A program made the position numbers and the translations under genes. Shown piece by piece: positions 16,652 to 26,711 of a DNA stretch of 64,000 bases. Source of the DNA: Mesorhizobium sp. WSM2240 (lineage in GTDB: Bacteria; Pseudomonadota; Alphaproteobacteria; Rhizobiales; Rhizobiaceae); assembly GCF_040438645.1 (NCBI RefSeq), contig NZ_CP159256.1, positions 434,001 through 498,000 on the forward strand. The letters run 5' to 3'. Below the pieces are notes generated by a model. That model had not been told where the DNA came from and made no database searches. It worked only from the letters and a program-made list of their open reading frames with translations. Numbering within the stretch: the stretch's first letter is position 1; the number at the start of each line of letters is the position of its first letter.

Positions 16652-16939
16652 TCGCCACGGCCCCCCTAAAACACGTCTGCACGGTACGCCGGTTTGATTT
16701 CGAAAAATCAAAGATTCCAAAAAAAACTGTCAATGGGGCCACGCGGGTGGGCCACATGCCGAAAGCCGAGAAGATCAGCCTACCGCCCATTCCAAGGCTC
16801 ACAGGTAACTCCATCCCAGTCAGCATCGTGCGATGGCCAATAGCTTGGCTGACCTCGACGAGCGGGCGCAACACCCACGGCCCGTGCCATGGTGCAGCTC
16901 AGCTGCCGACGCTAAGTGCTGGAGCGCGTCAAAGGGTGA
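16652..16939. other. Stretch with no recognisable gene
   Basis: Lies between a membrane-protein gene and the 3' end of the cyclase pseudogene; may include cyclase debris. Confidence 0.3.
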
Positions 16940-17909
16940 GTTAATCCGAACCTTGGACGGCGGCGCGTACAAGACCACCGCAAGCATCACAAGAATGGCG
17001 ATGGCCAAGGCGACATCCCTTGCGAACTGCTTTCGGCTGTAGCGCACCGGCCTCGGCCGCATGCGCCGCGACATCGGTCAGTTCCAGCGTGACGCGGATG
17101 CGCTGGCCCGTCCGTTGCGCCGCCCCTTGGAGGACATAACGAACGCCATTTCGCGTCCCGCCTGCTCGGCTGGCAGATCCGCGTCGCAATATCTCTTGGC
17201 CGTGCCCGCGCCAATCAGGAACAGTCCCGAAGCATGGATGAGGGCTGCCTGGATGTCGAGCTGAAGGCCGTCCGCCAAGTAGCTGTGCTCCGGTTCGCCT
17301 CTCAGATTGGCAAACGGCCGAATGGCGACCGAGGGTTTCTTTGGAATTGGCAGGACCTCGCCGGTCCAGGCGGCGGGTTGCGGCCCCCGCAGGCTACCGG
17401 GAGGGACGATACGATGTGCATGAACCGCGTCGGCAATGTTTTGAGCGCTCGCGCTCCGAGGTTCTCGAAATGGAAATTGACGCGGCTTCTCACCTCCCTG
17501 AAAACAGCGCCTGAAAAACAAATCATTCCCGGCTCGGCGATGCCTTCCGGCCGCGACGCTATGTTTACACCATCGCCGAAAATGTCGTGGCTTTCGACGA
17601 CAACCTCATCCGATTGGTGCCGATGCGGAATTCGATCCGTTCATTCTCGGGAACGTCGCGGTTGCGATTGACCATACCGCACTGTATCGCAACGGCGCAT
17701 TCCACCGCTGCTACCATGCTCGTGAACTCGACCAACACTCCATCGCCGGTCGTCTTGGCTATGTGCCCAGCGTGCTCCGCGATATTCGGATCGATAAGAT
17801 CGTCTCCGTGGGCCTTGAGATCGGCTATGGACTTCGTCTCATTTCGCCCGGCGAGCCGGCTGAAGCCGACCACGTCGGCGACAAGAATGGTCGTTAGCTT
17901 ACGTTCCAT
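16940..17909 (-). pseudogene. Class III adenylate cyclase with TolB-like domain, broken
   Basis: ATG 17909 opens MERKLTTILVADVVGFSRLA, the cyclase homology domain, with AKTTGDGVLVEFTSMVAAVE. It loses frame near 17600. Other frames carry EVRSRVNFHFENLGARALK, then KPSVAIRPFANLRGEPEHSY and LADGLQLDIQAALIHASGLF (TolB-like domain), then VRYVLQGAAQRTGQRIRVTL. This order is the usual cyclase-TolB-TPR layout of rhizobial adenylate cyclases; the TPR part is missing. At least three frame breaks. Confidence 0.8.
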
Positions 17910-18210
17910 GGGCGCTCCAATCCTTCGGAGCGGATCGATCGCCGCTGTGGCTGACCTGTTAGACCTTGTGGGAGTGCGCGGCCAAAGTCCAGTGTGCCGA
18001 TGCGGTCCCGCAGGGTGCCGACCTGACCGATCACCATAAGTCGGTGGCGCCCACAGCTCTCCGTGTCGGCCAATGTCTGGTTTTTGATGCAACCAAGTCG
18101 GTCCCAAAGTCACGCCGTACGGCAGAGAACCACCACCCAATCCCCCGCTTCCAGTCGACGTGCTGAAGCACGTCTACCTCGCCTGCGAACGCAAAGCCGC
18201 AAATGGTGCC

Positions 18211-18400
18211 ATGATGAACCTGCGCGCGCTCATGGAGAACACCTCTGATGCGGATCTTTTGCGCGAGATAATCGGCTTTGCCGCCGAGCAGTTGATGGAG
18301 ATGAAGGTGGGTGGCGCAATCGGCGCCGCCAATGGAGAGAAGAACCCCGCTACGGACGGCCCAGCGCAACGGTTGTCGAGGTAGGGGACTGGGAGACGCG
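18211..18400 (+). pseudogene. IS256-family transposase N-terminal fragment
   Basis: MMNLRALMENTSDADLLREI and GFAAEQLMEMKVGGAIGAAN, then in another frame AQRNGCRGRGLGDAC, match the start of IS256-type transposases (LRALMEKSADADLLREMIGF, QRNGYRDRDWETR). It breaks off after about 60 codons. Confidence 0.8.
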
Positions 18401-18439
18401 TGCCAGCGAACGGAAACGGCTTGGGAATGTGCGCCCGCT

Positions 18440-19996
18440 CTATCGAACAAGATAGGTCTCAACCGTGCCGATGCCCCGCAGATCCAACGCGCAACGCGGC
18501 TCGAGCGTCCAATGACCGTGAAGGGCGCGCTTGGTTGCCTCCGAAATCTGCATGCGATCGGCAACTCCCTGAGATTCGAGGCGGCTCGCAATATTCACGG
18601 TTTCTCCCCACACGTCGTAGACGAAACGATGCCGGCCGATCAGCCCGGCGACGACTGGCCCCGAATGAATCCCGATGCGGATCCGAAATCGGTCGTTGTC
18701 GGAGGCCAAATCCCGCAATGATTCCAGCATGGACTTGCCCAGAGCCACGATCCTGTCGGCGTGATCTGCTGAAGGCTCCGGAATCCCGCAGGCGGCCATA
18801 TAGGCATCTCCAATCGTCTTGATCTTCTCCACACGATGCTCCTGTGTCAGGAGATCAAACTTGCTGAACGTTCGGTCCAGCCGCCTGACTAGATCGGACG
18901 GCGGCAGCCTTGCCGCAATAGGCGAGAAGCCGACGATATCTGCAAACAGAATGGAAACCTCTTCGAAGCGGTCGGCGATGATCTCCTCGCCGCCCTGCAA
19001 TCGGGCAACGATCTGGTCGGGAAGGATCGCGTGAATAAGCGTATCGGCACGCCGCTTCTCCGCTTCGATCTGTTGGAGATAGCGGTGCTCGCGATCAAGC
19101 CAGCGCTTCCTCTCGAGGGTGGAGTTAATGCGCGCGCGCAGCAGAATCGGATTGAAGGGTTTCGTTAGATAGTCATCGGCTCCAGCCTCGATGCACCGGG
19201 CCACCGCCGCGACTTCGCTCAAGCCCGATATCATGATCACCGGGACGTGCCGCCATCGGTTCTCCGCCTTCAGCCGCGAGAGAATCTCGATGCCGTTCAT
19301 GTCCGGCATCAATATATCGAGCAGAATGAGATCGAACTCGTCTTCGGTCAGTCTCGCGAGCGCGGATAGGCCGGAATCGGCGGTGACGACGCGATGGCCG
19401 TCACGCCGCAGGCGGCGGGAGAGAAGATCACGATTGCTGGCGACGTCGTCGACGACGAGAATCCTGCCGCCCTGATCGGACCACGCATCACGCTCGGCCT
19501 TGAACAGGAGCCGTTCAAGTTCCGCCGCGTCGATTTCGGTTCGATCCCTTGGCTGAAGCGTCTCGATCGCTTCCCCGCGCGAGAGACCGGCGATGGCGTC
19601 AACCTGCTTCAAAAGCTCGGCCGCCGCCGCAAGCATCACACGAAGATCCTCCTTCAGCTGGTGCAAATCTCCAGCATCTTCGAGGAGCATCTCCGAATAG
19701 CCAATGATGGCATTGAGCGGCGTGCGCAGATCGTGGCGGAGCCGAGCCTCCGCCTCGACTTCCCTCACGTCCGGGAAACCAACCTTGCCGTCGATCAGGC
19801 GATCGATGAGGCCGTTCAGTTGCCTTGCGGCGACGCCGATCCGCTCCAGGTCGGTCTCCAGATTGGTCAAACCGAGATCCCGCGCCTGCTCGAGTAGCAA
19901 TTCCTGAAAACCCAGGATCGCCCGCGCCGGACCGGCCAGCCGCTGCGTCACATGGGCGGCGATGGCGTGGCGCTGGAATTCGTTCCCGGCAATCAT
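18440..19996 (-). CDS. HisKA-REC-adenylate cyclase
   Basis: 518 residues, cytoplasmic. Residues 10-65 are a degenerate and 85-140 a clear HisKA helix pair ([20 protein letters not shown], His88), but no ATPase domain follows. Residues 177-292 form a receiver domain with phospho-acceptor Asp227 (LILLDILMPDMNG). From about 330 a class III cyclase domain carries both metal Asp (SILFADIVGF, KTIGDAYM), an adenine-selecting Lys in EKIKTIGD and the late YDVWGETVNIASRLE. It should make cAMP under phosphorelay control. Last gene of a four-gene operon; 25 bases separate it from the regulator upstream. No clear Shine-Dalgarno before ATG 19996. Confidence 0.93.
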   Translation of the reverse strand: MIAGNEFQRHAIAAHVTQRLAGPARAILGFQELLLEQARDLGLTNLETDLERIGVAARQLNGLIDRLIDGKVGFPDVREVEAEARLRHDLRTPLNAIIGYSEMLLEDAGDLHQLKEDLRVMLAAAAELLKQVDAIAGLSRGEAIETLQPRDRTEIDAAELERLLFKAERDAWSDQGGRILVVDDVASNRDLLSRRLRRDGHRVVTADSGLSALARLTEDEFDLILLDILMPDMNGIEILSRLKAENRWRHVPVIMISGLSEVAAVARCIEAGADDYLTKPFNPILLRARINSTLERKRWLDREHRYLQQIEAEKRRADTLIHAILPDQIVARLQGGEEIIADRFEEVSILFADIVGFSPIAARLPPSDLVRRLDRTFSKFDLLTQEHRVEKIKTIGDAYMAACGIPEPSADHADRIVALGKSMLESLRDLASDNDRFRIRIGIHSGPVVAGLIGRHRFVYDVWGETVNIASRLESQGVADRMQISEATKRALHGHWTLEPRCALDLRGIGTVETYLVR

Positions 19997-20021
19997 TTTT
20001 ACAAACGTTTACAAACGCCGC

Positions 20022-20393
20022 TTAATGAGGTGTCGTAAGCAGCCGCTCGATTTTCCGGACAAGCTGCGGCAGGTCGACCGGCTTGCTGTCATAGTCATTG
20101 CAGCCGGCCTCGAGCGCCATGTCCCGATCGCTCGCCATTGCGTGCGCAGTGAGCGCGATTATGGGAATCCTTGACGTATCCGGGTTGGCCTTGATCCGTC
20201 GCGTCGCCTCCCAGCCATCCATTACCGGCAGGCTCATGTCCATAAGGATCAGATCCGGATTTTCCGAAGCGGCAAGCTCGACGCCGGCTTTTCCATTTTC
20301 CGCAGTTAGTACCTCAAAGCCGCGACGAGACAACCGTCGCAAAAGCATGTCGCGGTTCATTTCATTGTCTTCCACCAGAAGGATTCTTGTCAT
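20022..20393 (-). CDS. Single-domain response regulator (CheY/DivK-like)
   Basis: 123 residues, one receiver domain. MTRILLVEDNEMNRDMLLRR carries the acidic pocket; the acceptor Asp lies in LILMDMSLPVMDG, the switch Thr in PIIALTAHAM, and the Lys in DYDSKPVDLPQL (unusual S before KP is normal for this class). ATG 20393 has AAGGAAAC upstream and is preferred to the longer open frame. It sits between the hybrid kinase and the cyclase and probably shuttles phosphate between them. Confidence 0.93.
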   Translation of the reverse strand: MTRILLVEDNEMNRDMLLRRLSRRGFEVLTAENGKAGVELAASENPDLILMDMSLPVMDGWEATRRIKANPDTSRIPIIALTAHAMASDRDMALEAGCNDYDSKPVDLPQLVRKIERLLTTPH

Positions 20394-20418
20394 TTTCGGT
20401 TTCCTTCGGCCATGCCCC

Positions 20419-23181
20419 TCAAACGTCAGTGACGGTCGTACCGGCGGTTTCACGTGATGCTATCTGGCGCTCGAGGGCTTCGACCAGTTGGGACCTGCTG
20501 TTTGCGCCCTTGTTTACGACAGCGACCGCCCGGTCGCGCAGCCATCTCAGCTCGTTTGCCGAGAGGTCCTTCGAAGTGACCACCACGACCGGAATGTTCT
20601 GCAGCTCCGGAATACTCTGCATCTCATGGAGCGTTTGGAATCCGTCCATTTCCGGCATCAGAATGTCGAGCAGGACCAGGCGCGGCAGAAGCCGCTTCAT
20701 CAGTTCGAGACCGCGGATGCCGTCACCTGCCTCGTGGACGGTCCAATCCCTCTTCACGAGAATGCGCCGGAGGAACTCACGGGAAGCCCGATCGTCATCG
20801 ATGACCAGCACGTCGCGGTTGCCGCCCCCGCAAGCCTCTATCGTCCGGATAAGCTTGTCGGTGTCGATGGGTTTTGTCAGATATTCGACGGCGCCGAGCG
20901 ATAGGCCAAGTTCACGATCCGCTAGGATCGTCGCCAGGATCACAGGAATCGTGCATAGTTCCGGATCACTCTTCAACGTGCGCAGCACCGACCAGCCGTC
21001 CTGATGCGGCATGATGATGTCGAGAATAATTGCGGCGGGCCGATGCTCCCGAGCAGCGGCTATTCCTTCCGCTCCGCTTGCTGCCTCCATTGACGCAAGT
21101 CCCGCTTCCGCGAGGGCTTTTGCAATCAGGTTCCGGGCAGCCGGTTCGTCGTCGATGATGAGTACGGTGCGACCCGGCTGAACGATCGGCGACGGCTCGG
21201 CCGTCCTAGGGTCTTCGGTCTCTCGCCTGCATTGCGCCGGCACTTTCATCGTGAAAACTGAGCCTTTTCCGACTTGGCTTTCGACGGTGACCACACCGCC
21301 TATCATGCGGCTGAAGCTGCGGGTGATGCTCAAGCCCAGTCCCGTGCCGCCGTAGTTCCGGGTGGTGGAAGCATCGGCCTGCGTGAAGGCATTGAAGAGT
21401 CGTCCCTGCTGTTCCGGCGTCATGCCGATGCCGGTATCGGAAACCTTAAACACTAGCCAATCGCCGTCGGCTCGCCCCTCACGCCGAACCGCAAGAGTTA
21501 CCCGGCCGCCATGGGTGAATTTGGCCGCGTTGCTGAGCAGGTTGAATAGATTCTGGCGCAGCTTGGTCTGGTCGGAGTGCATCTCCCCAAGATCGCGCTG
21601 GAGGTCCTGTACGAACTCGTTCCGGTTCTTCGCCATCAGCGGTGTTACAGTGGCCTTCACGTCATTGAGCAACTCGACGACGTCGAAGGTTTCGAGGAAT
21701 ATCTCCATCTTGTTCGCCTCGATCTTTGACAGGTCGAGGATGTCGTTGATGAGCGACAGGAGATGCCGGCCGGCAGACGCTATTTTTTCAAGGTCCTGGA
21801 CGAGTTCCTCGTCGTCCTTGTGGTCGCGTGCCTCCTCTATCAGCATCTCGCTATAGCCGATGATCGCGTTCAGTGGCGTGCGCAATTCGTGACTCATGGA
21901 GGCGAGGAACCGACTTTTGGCCTCGCTTGCCGATTCGGCGTTGCTCTTGGCCCGCTCGAGATCGACTTGCCTCTCCTTGAGTTCGGTGATGTCTGTGTAG
22001 ACAGCGACCGTTCCGCCGTCGGGGATCTTGCGCTTGCTGATGCGGACCCATTTGTCGCCAAACCGCTTTTCGTCAACGTGGCCCGCAGGGTCCCTGTGAA
22101 CGCGCAGACGGGCCCCGATCCATTCTTCCGGCGTCTTGCCTTCGAGATCTACTTGCCCTCTTGCCAGATCCTGCTCCAGGATTTCGCGGAAGCTCTTGCC
22201 CCGTAGCGCGTTCGGCTTGTGGCTGGTGAAGATTTCGCAGTATTTGCTGTTGGCAATCAGGATTTTGTCATCCGGATCATAGAGGACGAACCCATCGGAA
22301 ATTGCCTCGAGCGCCGCAGCGATCGTCCGCCTCTGCCGCTCTGCCTCGTCTTCGAGCCTTTTCCTTTCGACCGCGTTTTGCCGGAAAAGCGAAAGCGTTC
22401 TCGCCATTGCTCCGAATTCGTCCCCGCCCTCCTGGGGTATCTCGACATCATAATGTCCATCCGTGAGTTCTCCGATGACGCGATTGAGACGCCGGAGCGG
22501 ACCGACGATCGAGCGCAGGACGAGAAGCGTGAGAAGCGAGCCGATCAGGACTACGATACCCACCAGGATGGCAGCGGCTGCGGCCGTCTTTTGCGTTTGC
22601 GCTACGACCACGTTTCGGGCGGCCTCCGCATCGGCCTTTACCTGCTCGACTAGCCTGTTGATATCCGCATCGACTTTGCCGCTGTGGGTGCGTGCCTTTG
22701 CCAGCAAAGTGTTGCCGACAATGCGATTGTCTTGGGTATAGCTGTCCGTTGCCTGCAGCGCCGTTTCGACATAGGCGTCGATTTGCGTGCGGATTTCCTC
22801 GACCGCGTCGGGCGAGTGCTTCGCAAGGCGCTCCAGCTGGACCTGCAGGCGTTCGCGGGCCTGCTCGGCGTTGCGCTGTGAATTCATCAGCAGGCTGACG
22901 GAGAGATCGGTCAGCCAGTATCGCAGATCTCCGAAGGCGACATGCGCTGCGGCCGCTGATGCTGCGCGGTCGAACAGCTCCCTAGTGTCGTCCATGCGTT
23001 CGGCGCTGCGATAGAGCGCCTGGGTGAGAAAAGCGGAAGACAGAACAAGGCTGATGAGGCCGGCCGCGGTCAGCGCAGCCACGCGGGCAGAGATCGGCAG
23101 ATTGCCGAGCCGGCTGGCGGGCCTCTTGGCCGGTGTCGGAACAGGCTCGATCGACCGCAGCTGCTGCCCTAGCGCGCTCAT
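20419..23181 (-). CDS. Membrane hybrid histidine kinase with two receiver domains
   Basis: 920 residues from ATG 23181, which overlaps the stop of the heme-protein gene (ATGA). Order: membrane segment 34-57, helical periplasmic sensor about 60-198, membrane segment 200-223, HAMP 224-277, PAS 283-400 ([20 protein letters not shown]), HisKA with His431 ([18 protein letters not shown]), HATPase with [10 protein letters not shown] and [12 protein letters not shown] boxes, then two receivers with Asp in [12 protein letters not shown] and [13 protein letters not shown] coupled periplasmic heme partner suggests redox or gas input. Output is expected through the next two genes. Confidence 0.95.
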   Translation of the reverse strand: MSALGQQLRSIEPVPTPAKRPASRLGNLPISARVAALTAAGLISLVLSSAFLTQALYRSAERMDDTRELFDRAASAAAAHVAFGDLRYWLTDLSVSLLMNSQRNAEQARERLQVQLERLAKHSPDAVEEIRTQIDAYVETALQATDSYTQDNRIVGNTLLAKARTHSGKVDADINRLVEQVKADAEAARNVVVAQTQKTAAAAAILVGIVVLIGSLLTLLVLRSIVGPLRRLNRVIGELTDGHYDVEIPQEGGDEFGAMARTLSLFRQNAVERKRLEDEAERQRRTIAAALEAISDGFVLYDPDDKILIANSKYCEIFTSHKPNALRGKSFREILEQDLARGQVDLEGKTPEEWIGARLRVHRDPAGHVDEKRFGDKWVRISKRKIPDGGTVAVYTDITELKERQVDLERAKSNAESASEAKSRFLASMSHELRTPLNAIIGYSEMLIEEARDHKDDEELVQDLEKIASAGRHLLSLINDILDLSKIEANKMEIFLETFDVVELLNDVKATVTPLMAKNRNEFVQDLQRDLGEMHSDQTKLRQNLFNLLSNAAKFTHGGRVTLAVRREGRADGDWLVFKVSDTGIGMTPEQQGRLFNAFTQADASTTRNYGGTGLGLSITRSFSRMIGGVVTVESQVGKGSVFTMKVPAQCRRETEDPRTAEPSPIVQPGRTVLIIDDEPAARNLIAKALAEAGLASMEAASGAEGIAAAREHRPAAIILDIIMPHQDGWSVLRTLKSDPELCTIPVILATILADRELGLSLGAVEYLTKPIDTDKLIRTIEACGGGNRDVLVIDDDRASREFLRRILVKRDWTVHEAGDGIRGLELMKRLLPRLVLLDILMPEMDGFQTLHEMQSIPELQNIPVVVVTSKDLSANELRWLRDRAVAVVNKGANSRSQLVEALERQIASRETAGTTVTDV

Positions 23182-23936
23182 TTGAACAAGACGATGCTGA
23201 TCGCACCGCCCAGATCGCCCGCTTTGCCCCCCTCTTTCGGATAGCCGGTGACGTCGATTTCGCCCTTCGGTGCGCCGTGACAGGAAAGACAGGACTCCGT
23301 ATAATATTCTGGCAGCAGCATCCGGAAAGCAGGGCGGCCGTTCACCGTTGTCGCTTCCGTATAGATATTCCCCTTCGGCCTCTTCGGATCGGAGAAGACG
23401 TCCTCGATAACCCGTGCCTCCCAAGCATCGGGAAGCGACTTGCGGTTCCGCACCAGGACCTCCGGCGCGGTTACGCGGACCAACGCCTCGTTTCCAACTT
23501 TGGCGGCGAATTTCTCGTTCATCAGGCGCGCGAAAACGGCTGGGACAAAACCCTTAAACCCGATGCCGGGGCGGTTTATGTCGTCCTGCTGCTCGTCGAC
23601 GACCTCACGCATTGCCTCGACCTGTGCCTGGAGCAGCTTGCGGTCGCGCTCCGCCAGGTCGTCGGAGATCAATTCACGGCCGGTGCGCTTGGCATAGAGG
23701 GCAATCGCCTCCGCCGTGAAACGCTCGCCATCGAGGTTCTTGTCTCCCACGGCTGGATCATTGATGAGCGACTGATAATTCGAAAGAACGCTCCGGGCTG
23801 CCCTGAGCAATTCCGCCAGCCGCGTACCGGTCGCTACATCGGCGGCCTCTTGAGCCGCCACCGAAGACGAGAGGATCATGCAACCTGATAACACTGCGAA
23901 AATAAATTTTCGCGCCAGAGCTGTACGTGTCTCCAT
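23178..23936 (-). CDS. Periplasmic c-type-heme sensor protein, Tll0287-like (DUF3365)
   Basis: 252 residues with a signal peptide ([20 protein letters not shown], cleavage near 28). The body matches the Tll0287-like/DUF3365 domain, and [15 protein letters not shown] at 214-228 holds a CxxCH heme-attachment motif (216-220). [20 protein letters not shown] is the usual family ending. In related sensors this domain is fused to kinases or cyclases; here it is a separate exported protein translated just ahead of, and overlapping, the kinase. ATG 23936 follows GAGGTAAAG. Needs the cytochrome c maturation system. Confidence 0.92.
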   Translation of the reverse strand: METRTALARKFIFAVLSGCMILSSSVAAQEAADVATGTRLAELLRAARSVLSNYQSLINDPAVGDKNLDGERFTAEAIALYAKRTGRELISDDLAERDRKLLQAQVEAMREVVDEQQDDINRPGIGFKGFVPAVFARLMNEKFAAKVGNEALVRVTAPEVLVRNRKSLPDAWEARVIEDVFSDPKRPKGNIYTEATTVNGRPAFRMLLPEYYTESCLSCHGAPKGEIDVTGYPKEGGKAGDLGGAISIVLFK

Positions 23937-24055
23937 TTTTCTTTACCTCGGGGAGGAAGCGCAAGCCGGAAGCATAACACAGGAAGAACAATGGAAGGAG
24001 TCATCTCCGGGCATAGCTTGGATATAGTCTGTTCCCTGGCCGAGTGAACGCAACA

Positions 24056-24370
24056 TCAGGCGAGCCGGCGGCGTTCAGCAGCGTCAGAATCTTTGCTCCT
24101 GGCCTGTCTTCGAGCGCCCTTCCCGCCGCGAAGATGGGGCGGGCGGTATCTGGAGAATTGGTCTTGGTCGGTCACGGACCGCCGTTTAACGATCGAACGG
24201 TCCGGCCCCGGCATTATCGATGCGCCAGATGATGTCGATGGCGTCAGGCCGATATCCTTGAGCTGCGCATCCGAGAGCTGCCGCATCATCAGGGCGTCGC
24301 GGCGCGTCCGGCGCCTATTGCGCATCGCCGCGGCTGCGGCCAGCACCGTCATTGCAAAGGTCTTTCTCAT
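24056..24370 (-). CDS. DUF1127-domain protein with unusual tail
   Basis: 104 residues. RRRTRRDALMMRQLSDAQLK followed by DIGLTPS is the DUF1127 motif found in short Arg-rich proteins that act in phosphate uptake, stress and RNA turnover in Agrobacterium and relatives. Normally the protein ends soon after DIGL; here about 55 extra basic residues follow (FSRYRPPHLRGGKGARRQAR), which could be a frame-shifted extension. ATG 24370 is chosen; ATG 24385 is possible but lacks an RBS. Confidence 0.7.
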   Translation of the reverse strand: MRKTFAMTVLAAAAAMRNRRRTRRDALMMRQLSDAQLKDIGLTPSTSSGASIMPGPDRSIVKRRSVTDQDQFSRYRPPHLRGGKGARRQARSKDSDAAERRRLA

Positions 24371-24408
24371 TGGTCTTTCTTTCATGGTCGACCGACGGAA
24401 TGCGGCGC

Positions 24409-25263
24409 TCAGCGCCGCACTTCGAAGATGAGGTTGAATGGGGTTTCCGCGGCTCGGCGGAAATGCGTGAAGTCCGCCTTGCGGCACACCTCGGCCAGGC
24501 GCGCCTGTCCCGCCTGCGCCTCGAGCACCAAGTTGCCGCCCTCGGAAATGGCGTGCGCGCAGCAGATCATGATCGACGCCGAGTAGTAGAGTTGCGCCAC
24601 CGGCGAGAGATTGTCCTTGACGTGGTCGTGAGCGAAAGACTCCACGAGCAGCACCGTGCCGCCAGGCGCCAGCACCTCGGCCGCATGCGAGCGGCGACGA
24701 CTGGTTCGCCGAGATCGTCGAGAATGTCGAAGAAGCAGATCAGGCCGTACTGTCCGTTCGGATAGTCATCGGCCCTCGCACTCGCGAAGTCGATCCGGTC
24801 GGAGACGCCCCGCCGCCGCCGCATTCCGCCTCGCCTCGTCAAGTGAGGCGGCATGCGGGTCGAAGCCGTGGAAGCGCGAGTTCGGAAACGCCTGGGCCGT
24901 GAGCGCCGCCGAATGGCCATGCCCGCAGCCGACATCGGCGACTCCTATGCCCGCCTCGAGCCGCCCAATGACGCCTTCCAGCGCCAGCAACCATTGCGGC
25001 ACCAGGCTGGCGCGGTAGCCATTGCGGCAGAAAGCCGCCGAGCCGCAGGCGAACCGCCCGTCATGCTCGCCCCAGCGACGCCGTTGCCGGTGCGGAACGC
25101 ATTCAAGGCCTTCGCCTCGTTGAACCACATCGACGCCAGCATATTCCATGCGTGCGGTAATTTGGGCGACAATGAGGGCACCCAACCGGAATCGCCGATT
25201 TGGCGACTTCTTACGTGTCGGCCGCGTAGGCAGCCGAATGATCCCCGCACCTGGGGATAACAC
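24409..25263 (-). pseudogene. SAM-dependent methyltransferase, multiply frameshifted
   Basis: The pieces join into one class I methyltransferase. N-terminal part: ASMWFNEAKALNAFRTGNGV; middle: VPQWLLALEGVIGRLEAGIG with the SAM-binding VADVGCGHGHSAALTAQAFP and GFDPHAASLDEARRNAA; then SDRIDFASARADDYPNGQYG in another frame; C-terminal part: LAPGGTVLLVESFAHDHVKD to LIFEVRR. At least four frame changes, so inactive. The family includes rhizobial enzymes with an N-terminal winged helix. Confidence 0.8.
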
Positions 25264-25293
25264 GCTGGCTGCGGTGGCCTGGCGGGCGGCTCC

Positions 25294-25728
25294 CTACTGG
25301 ATGACGCCGCGCAGCTCGAGCCTGGTGCATTTGCCGATCACGAGATGAGGGGTATTGGCGCGACTGTCGCCCGCATTCGTGTAGCCGATGCCGTAGTTTT
25401 CCTGAAACCGAAGGGTCTTCGACGAGAAGGTGAATCCGTTCGCCAGACCGCCGCAGATAAGCAAAAGGGTAGAATCGGATCTTCGTTGCAGAGGACAGTA
25501 GTGGCTGGGCGTCTGCTCCCCGATCTGGTTGACGGTATACTCGTCGGGCGAGCCGGATGGCTGCAGTACGAAAATTTTGTCCGTGAGATCGGGCCGGCTC
25601 ACCGCCCATCGCCCATTTAGCCAATCAAATCCGGTGGCGAGTTGACCAACGCACAGGAATGACTCAGCGCGCGCTCCAGTAACTTCACAAACAAGCAGAA
25701 GACACGCGGCGAGGATCCGGTGTTTCAT
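25294..25728 (-). CDS. Secreted protein of unknown function (144 aa)
   Basis: A clean signal peptide (MKHRILAACLLLVCEVTGAR, cleaved after ARA near 21) leads to a 120-residue periplasmic or secreted domain with four Cys (FLCVGQL, HYCPLQRR, LLICGGL, GKCTRLEL), likely two disulfides. WLNGRWAVSRPDLTDKIFVL looks beta-rich. Monocistronic between two decayed genes. Not recognised. Confidence 0.75.
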   Translation of the reverse strand: MKHRILAACLLLVCEVTGARAESFLCVGQLATGFDWLNGRWAVSRPDLTDKIFVLQPSGSPDEYTVNQIGEQTPSHYCPLQRRSDSTLLLICGGLANGFTFSSKTLRFQENYGIGYTNAGDSRANTPHLVIGKCTRLELRGVIQ

Positions 25729-25986
25729 GAAATCAATAGACCGGTTGACGTTATTCTTGCACCCTCAAGCCTGGTTGGACATCATCGGCCACGAAGGCTA
25801 ATCAAAAATTAATCAACCACGTCTTTGCCGGTCGTGCAATTCGGCGCAGGCGTCTTCACGTCACGCGTTGGCCTCAGTCACACCGTGCCGCCAGCGCGGA
25901 GGCAATGGCTGAAACGGGCGGAAGGAGTGGAAACGGAAATGCGGCGACACGGGCTAGGCCGTCCGAGCGCCGCCGTCGAGGCCGCG

Positions 25987-26559
25987 TTACCTGTAAACGC
26001 CGGGTGCGATCTCTTCAGCGATTACCTCGAACCGGGCCAGCCTCGATGCACCAAAGCTCGTGGAAAGCGCATCGGTCGCGTCGCGGCCCGTCGCCATCAA
26101 TATCCTTCCAATCCGAGGTTTATTGTGGCGGGCATCGAAGGTGAACCAATGTCCGCCGAGATAGACTTCGAACCAGGCGCTGAAATCCATCGGGTCCGGC
26201 ACCGGCGGCAACCCGATGTCTCCGAGGTAGCCCGTGCAGTAGCGGGCTGGAATGTTCATGCAACGGCACAGTGTGATTGCGAGGTGCGCGAAATCGCGGC
26301 ACACACCGGTCTTGTCGGTATATCCGCCGTGCGCCGTCCTTAAAGGATCGGCATTCTGGTAGTTGAACGCGATGTGATTGTGGACGAAATCGCGTGTTGG
26401 CAAAGTTTGCCCGAAATCGCCGAGACGATCGGTGTCGCAATAGCGGCTGCCGAGCAGGAAGACGAGCACCTCATCCGGCATAAGCAAATCATATGACCCG
26501 ACCACCGTCCTCGCCTGGGTGGACGTCGTCCGCGCCATCCTGTCAGGATGCGTTCCCAA
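25987..26559 (-). CDS. Transglutaminase-like protein, N-terminally truncated copy
   Basis: Second copy of the gene at position 1, inverted. The core is present: LVFLLGSRYCDTDRLGDFGQ, catalytic Cys in DKTGVCRDFAHLAITLCRCM, then PARYCTGYLGDIG, DFSAWFEVYLGG and FDARHN. Compared with family proteins of about 270 residues, the N-terminal domain is missing; only hints (FRPSDLVVPEQLKAAGHLFG) lie upstream near 26560-26625 with breaks. A short internal deletion removes the usual segment between TDRL and DFVH. Ends APGVYR. Likely a decayed protease or peptide-processing paralogue; activity doubtful. Confidence 0.7.
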   Translation of the reverse strand: MGTHPDRMARTTSTQARTVVGSYDLLMPDEVLVFLLGSRYCDTDRLGDFGQTLPTRDFVHNHIAFNYQNADPLRTAHGGYTDKTGVCRDFAHLAITLCRCMNIPARYCTGYLGDIGLPPVPDPMDFSAWFEVYLGGHWFTFDARHNKPRIGRILMATGRDATDALSTSFGASRLARFEVIAEEIAPGVYR

Positions 26560-26711
26560 ACAGGTGCCCAGCAGCCTTGAGCTGTTCGGGAACGACTAGG
26601 TCGCTCGGCCGGAACGTTCCCGTGACGCGTGAGCCGCGATCTGAAGCAGCGTTTCCCGCCCAACGCGGCCTACTTTACACCCATTTTGTCCTACATGATG
26701 GAACGAGCCCC

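Noticed and set aside
20387..21004. Plus-strand open frame of 205 codons
   Set aside because: Antisense to the receiver domains of the hybrid kinase.
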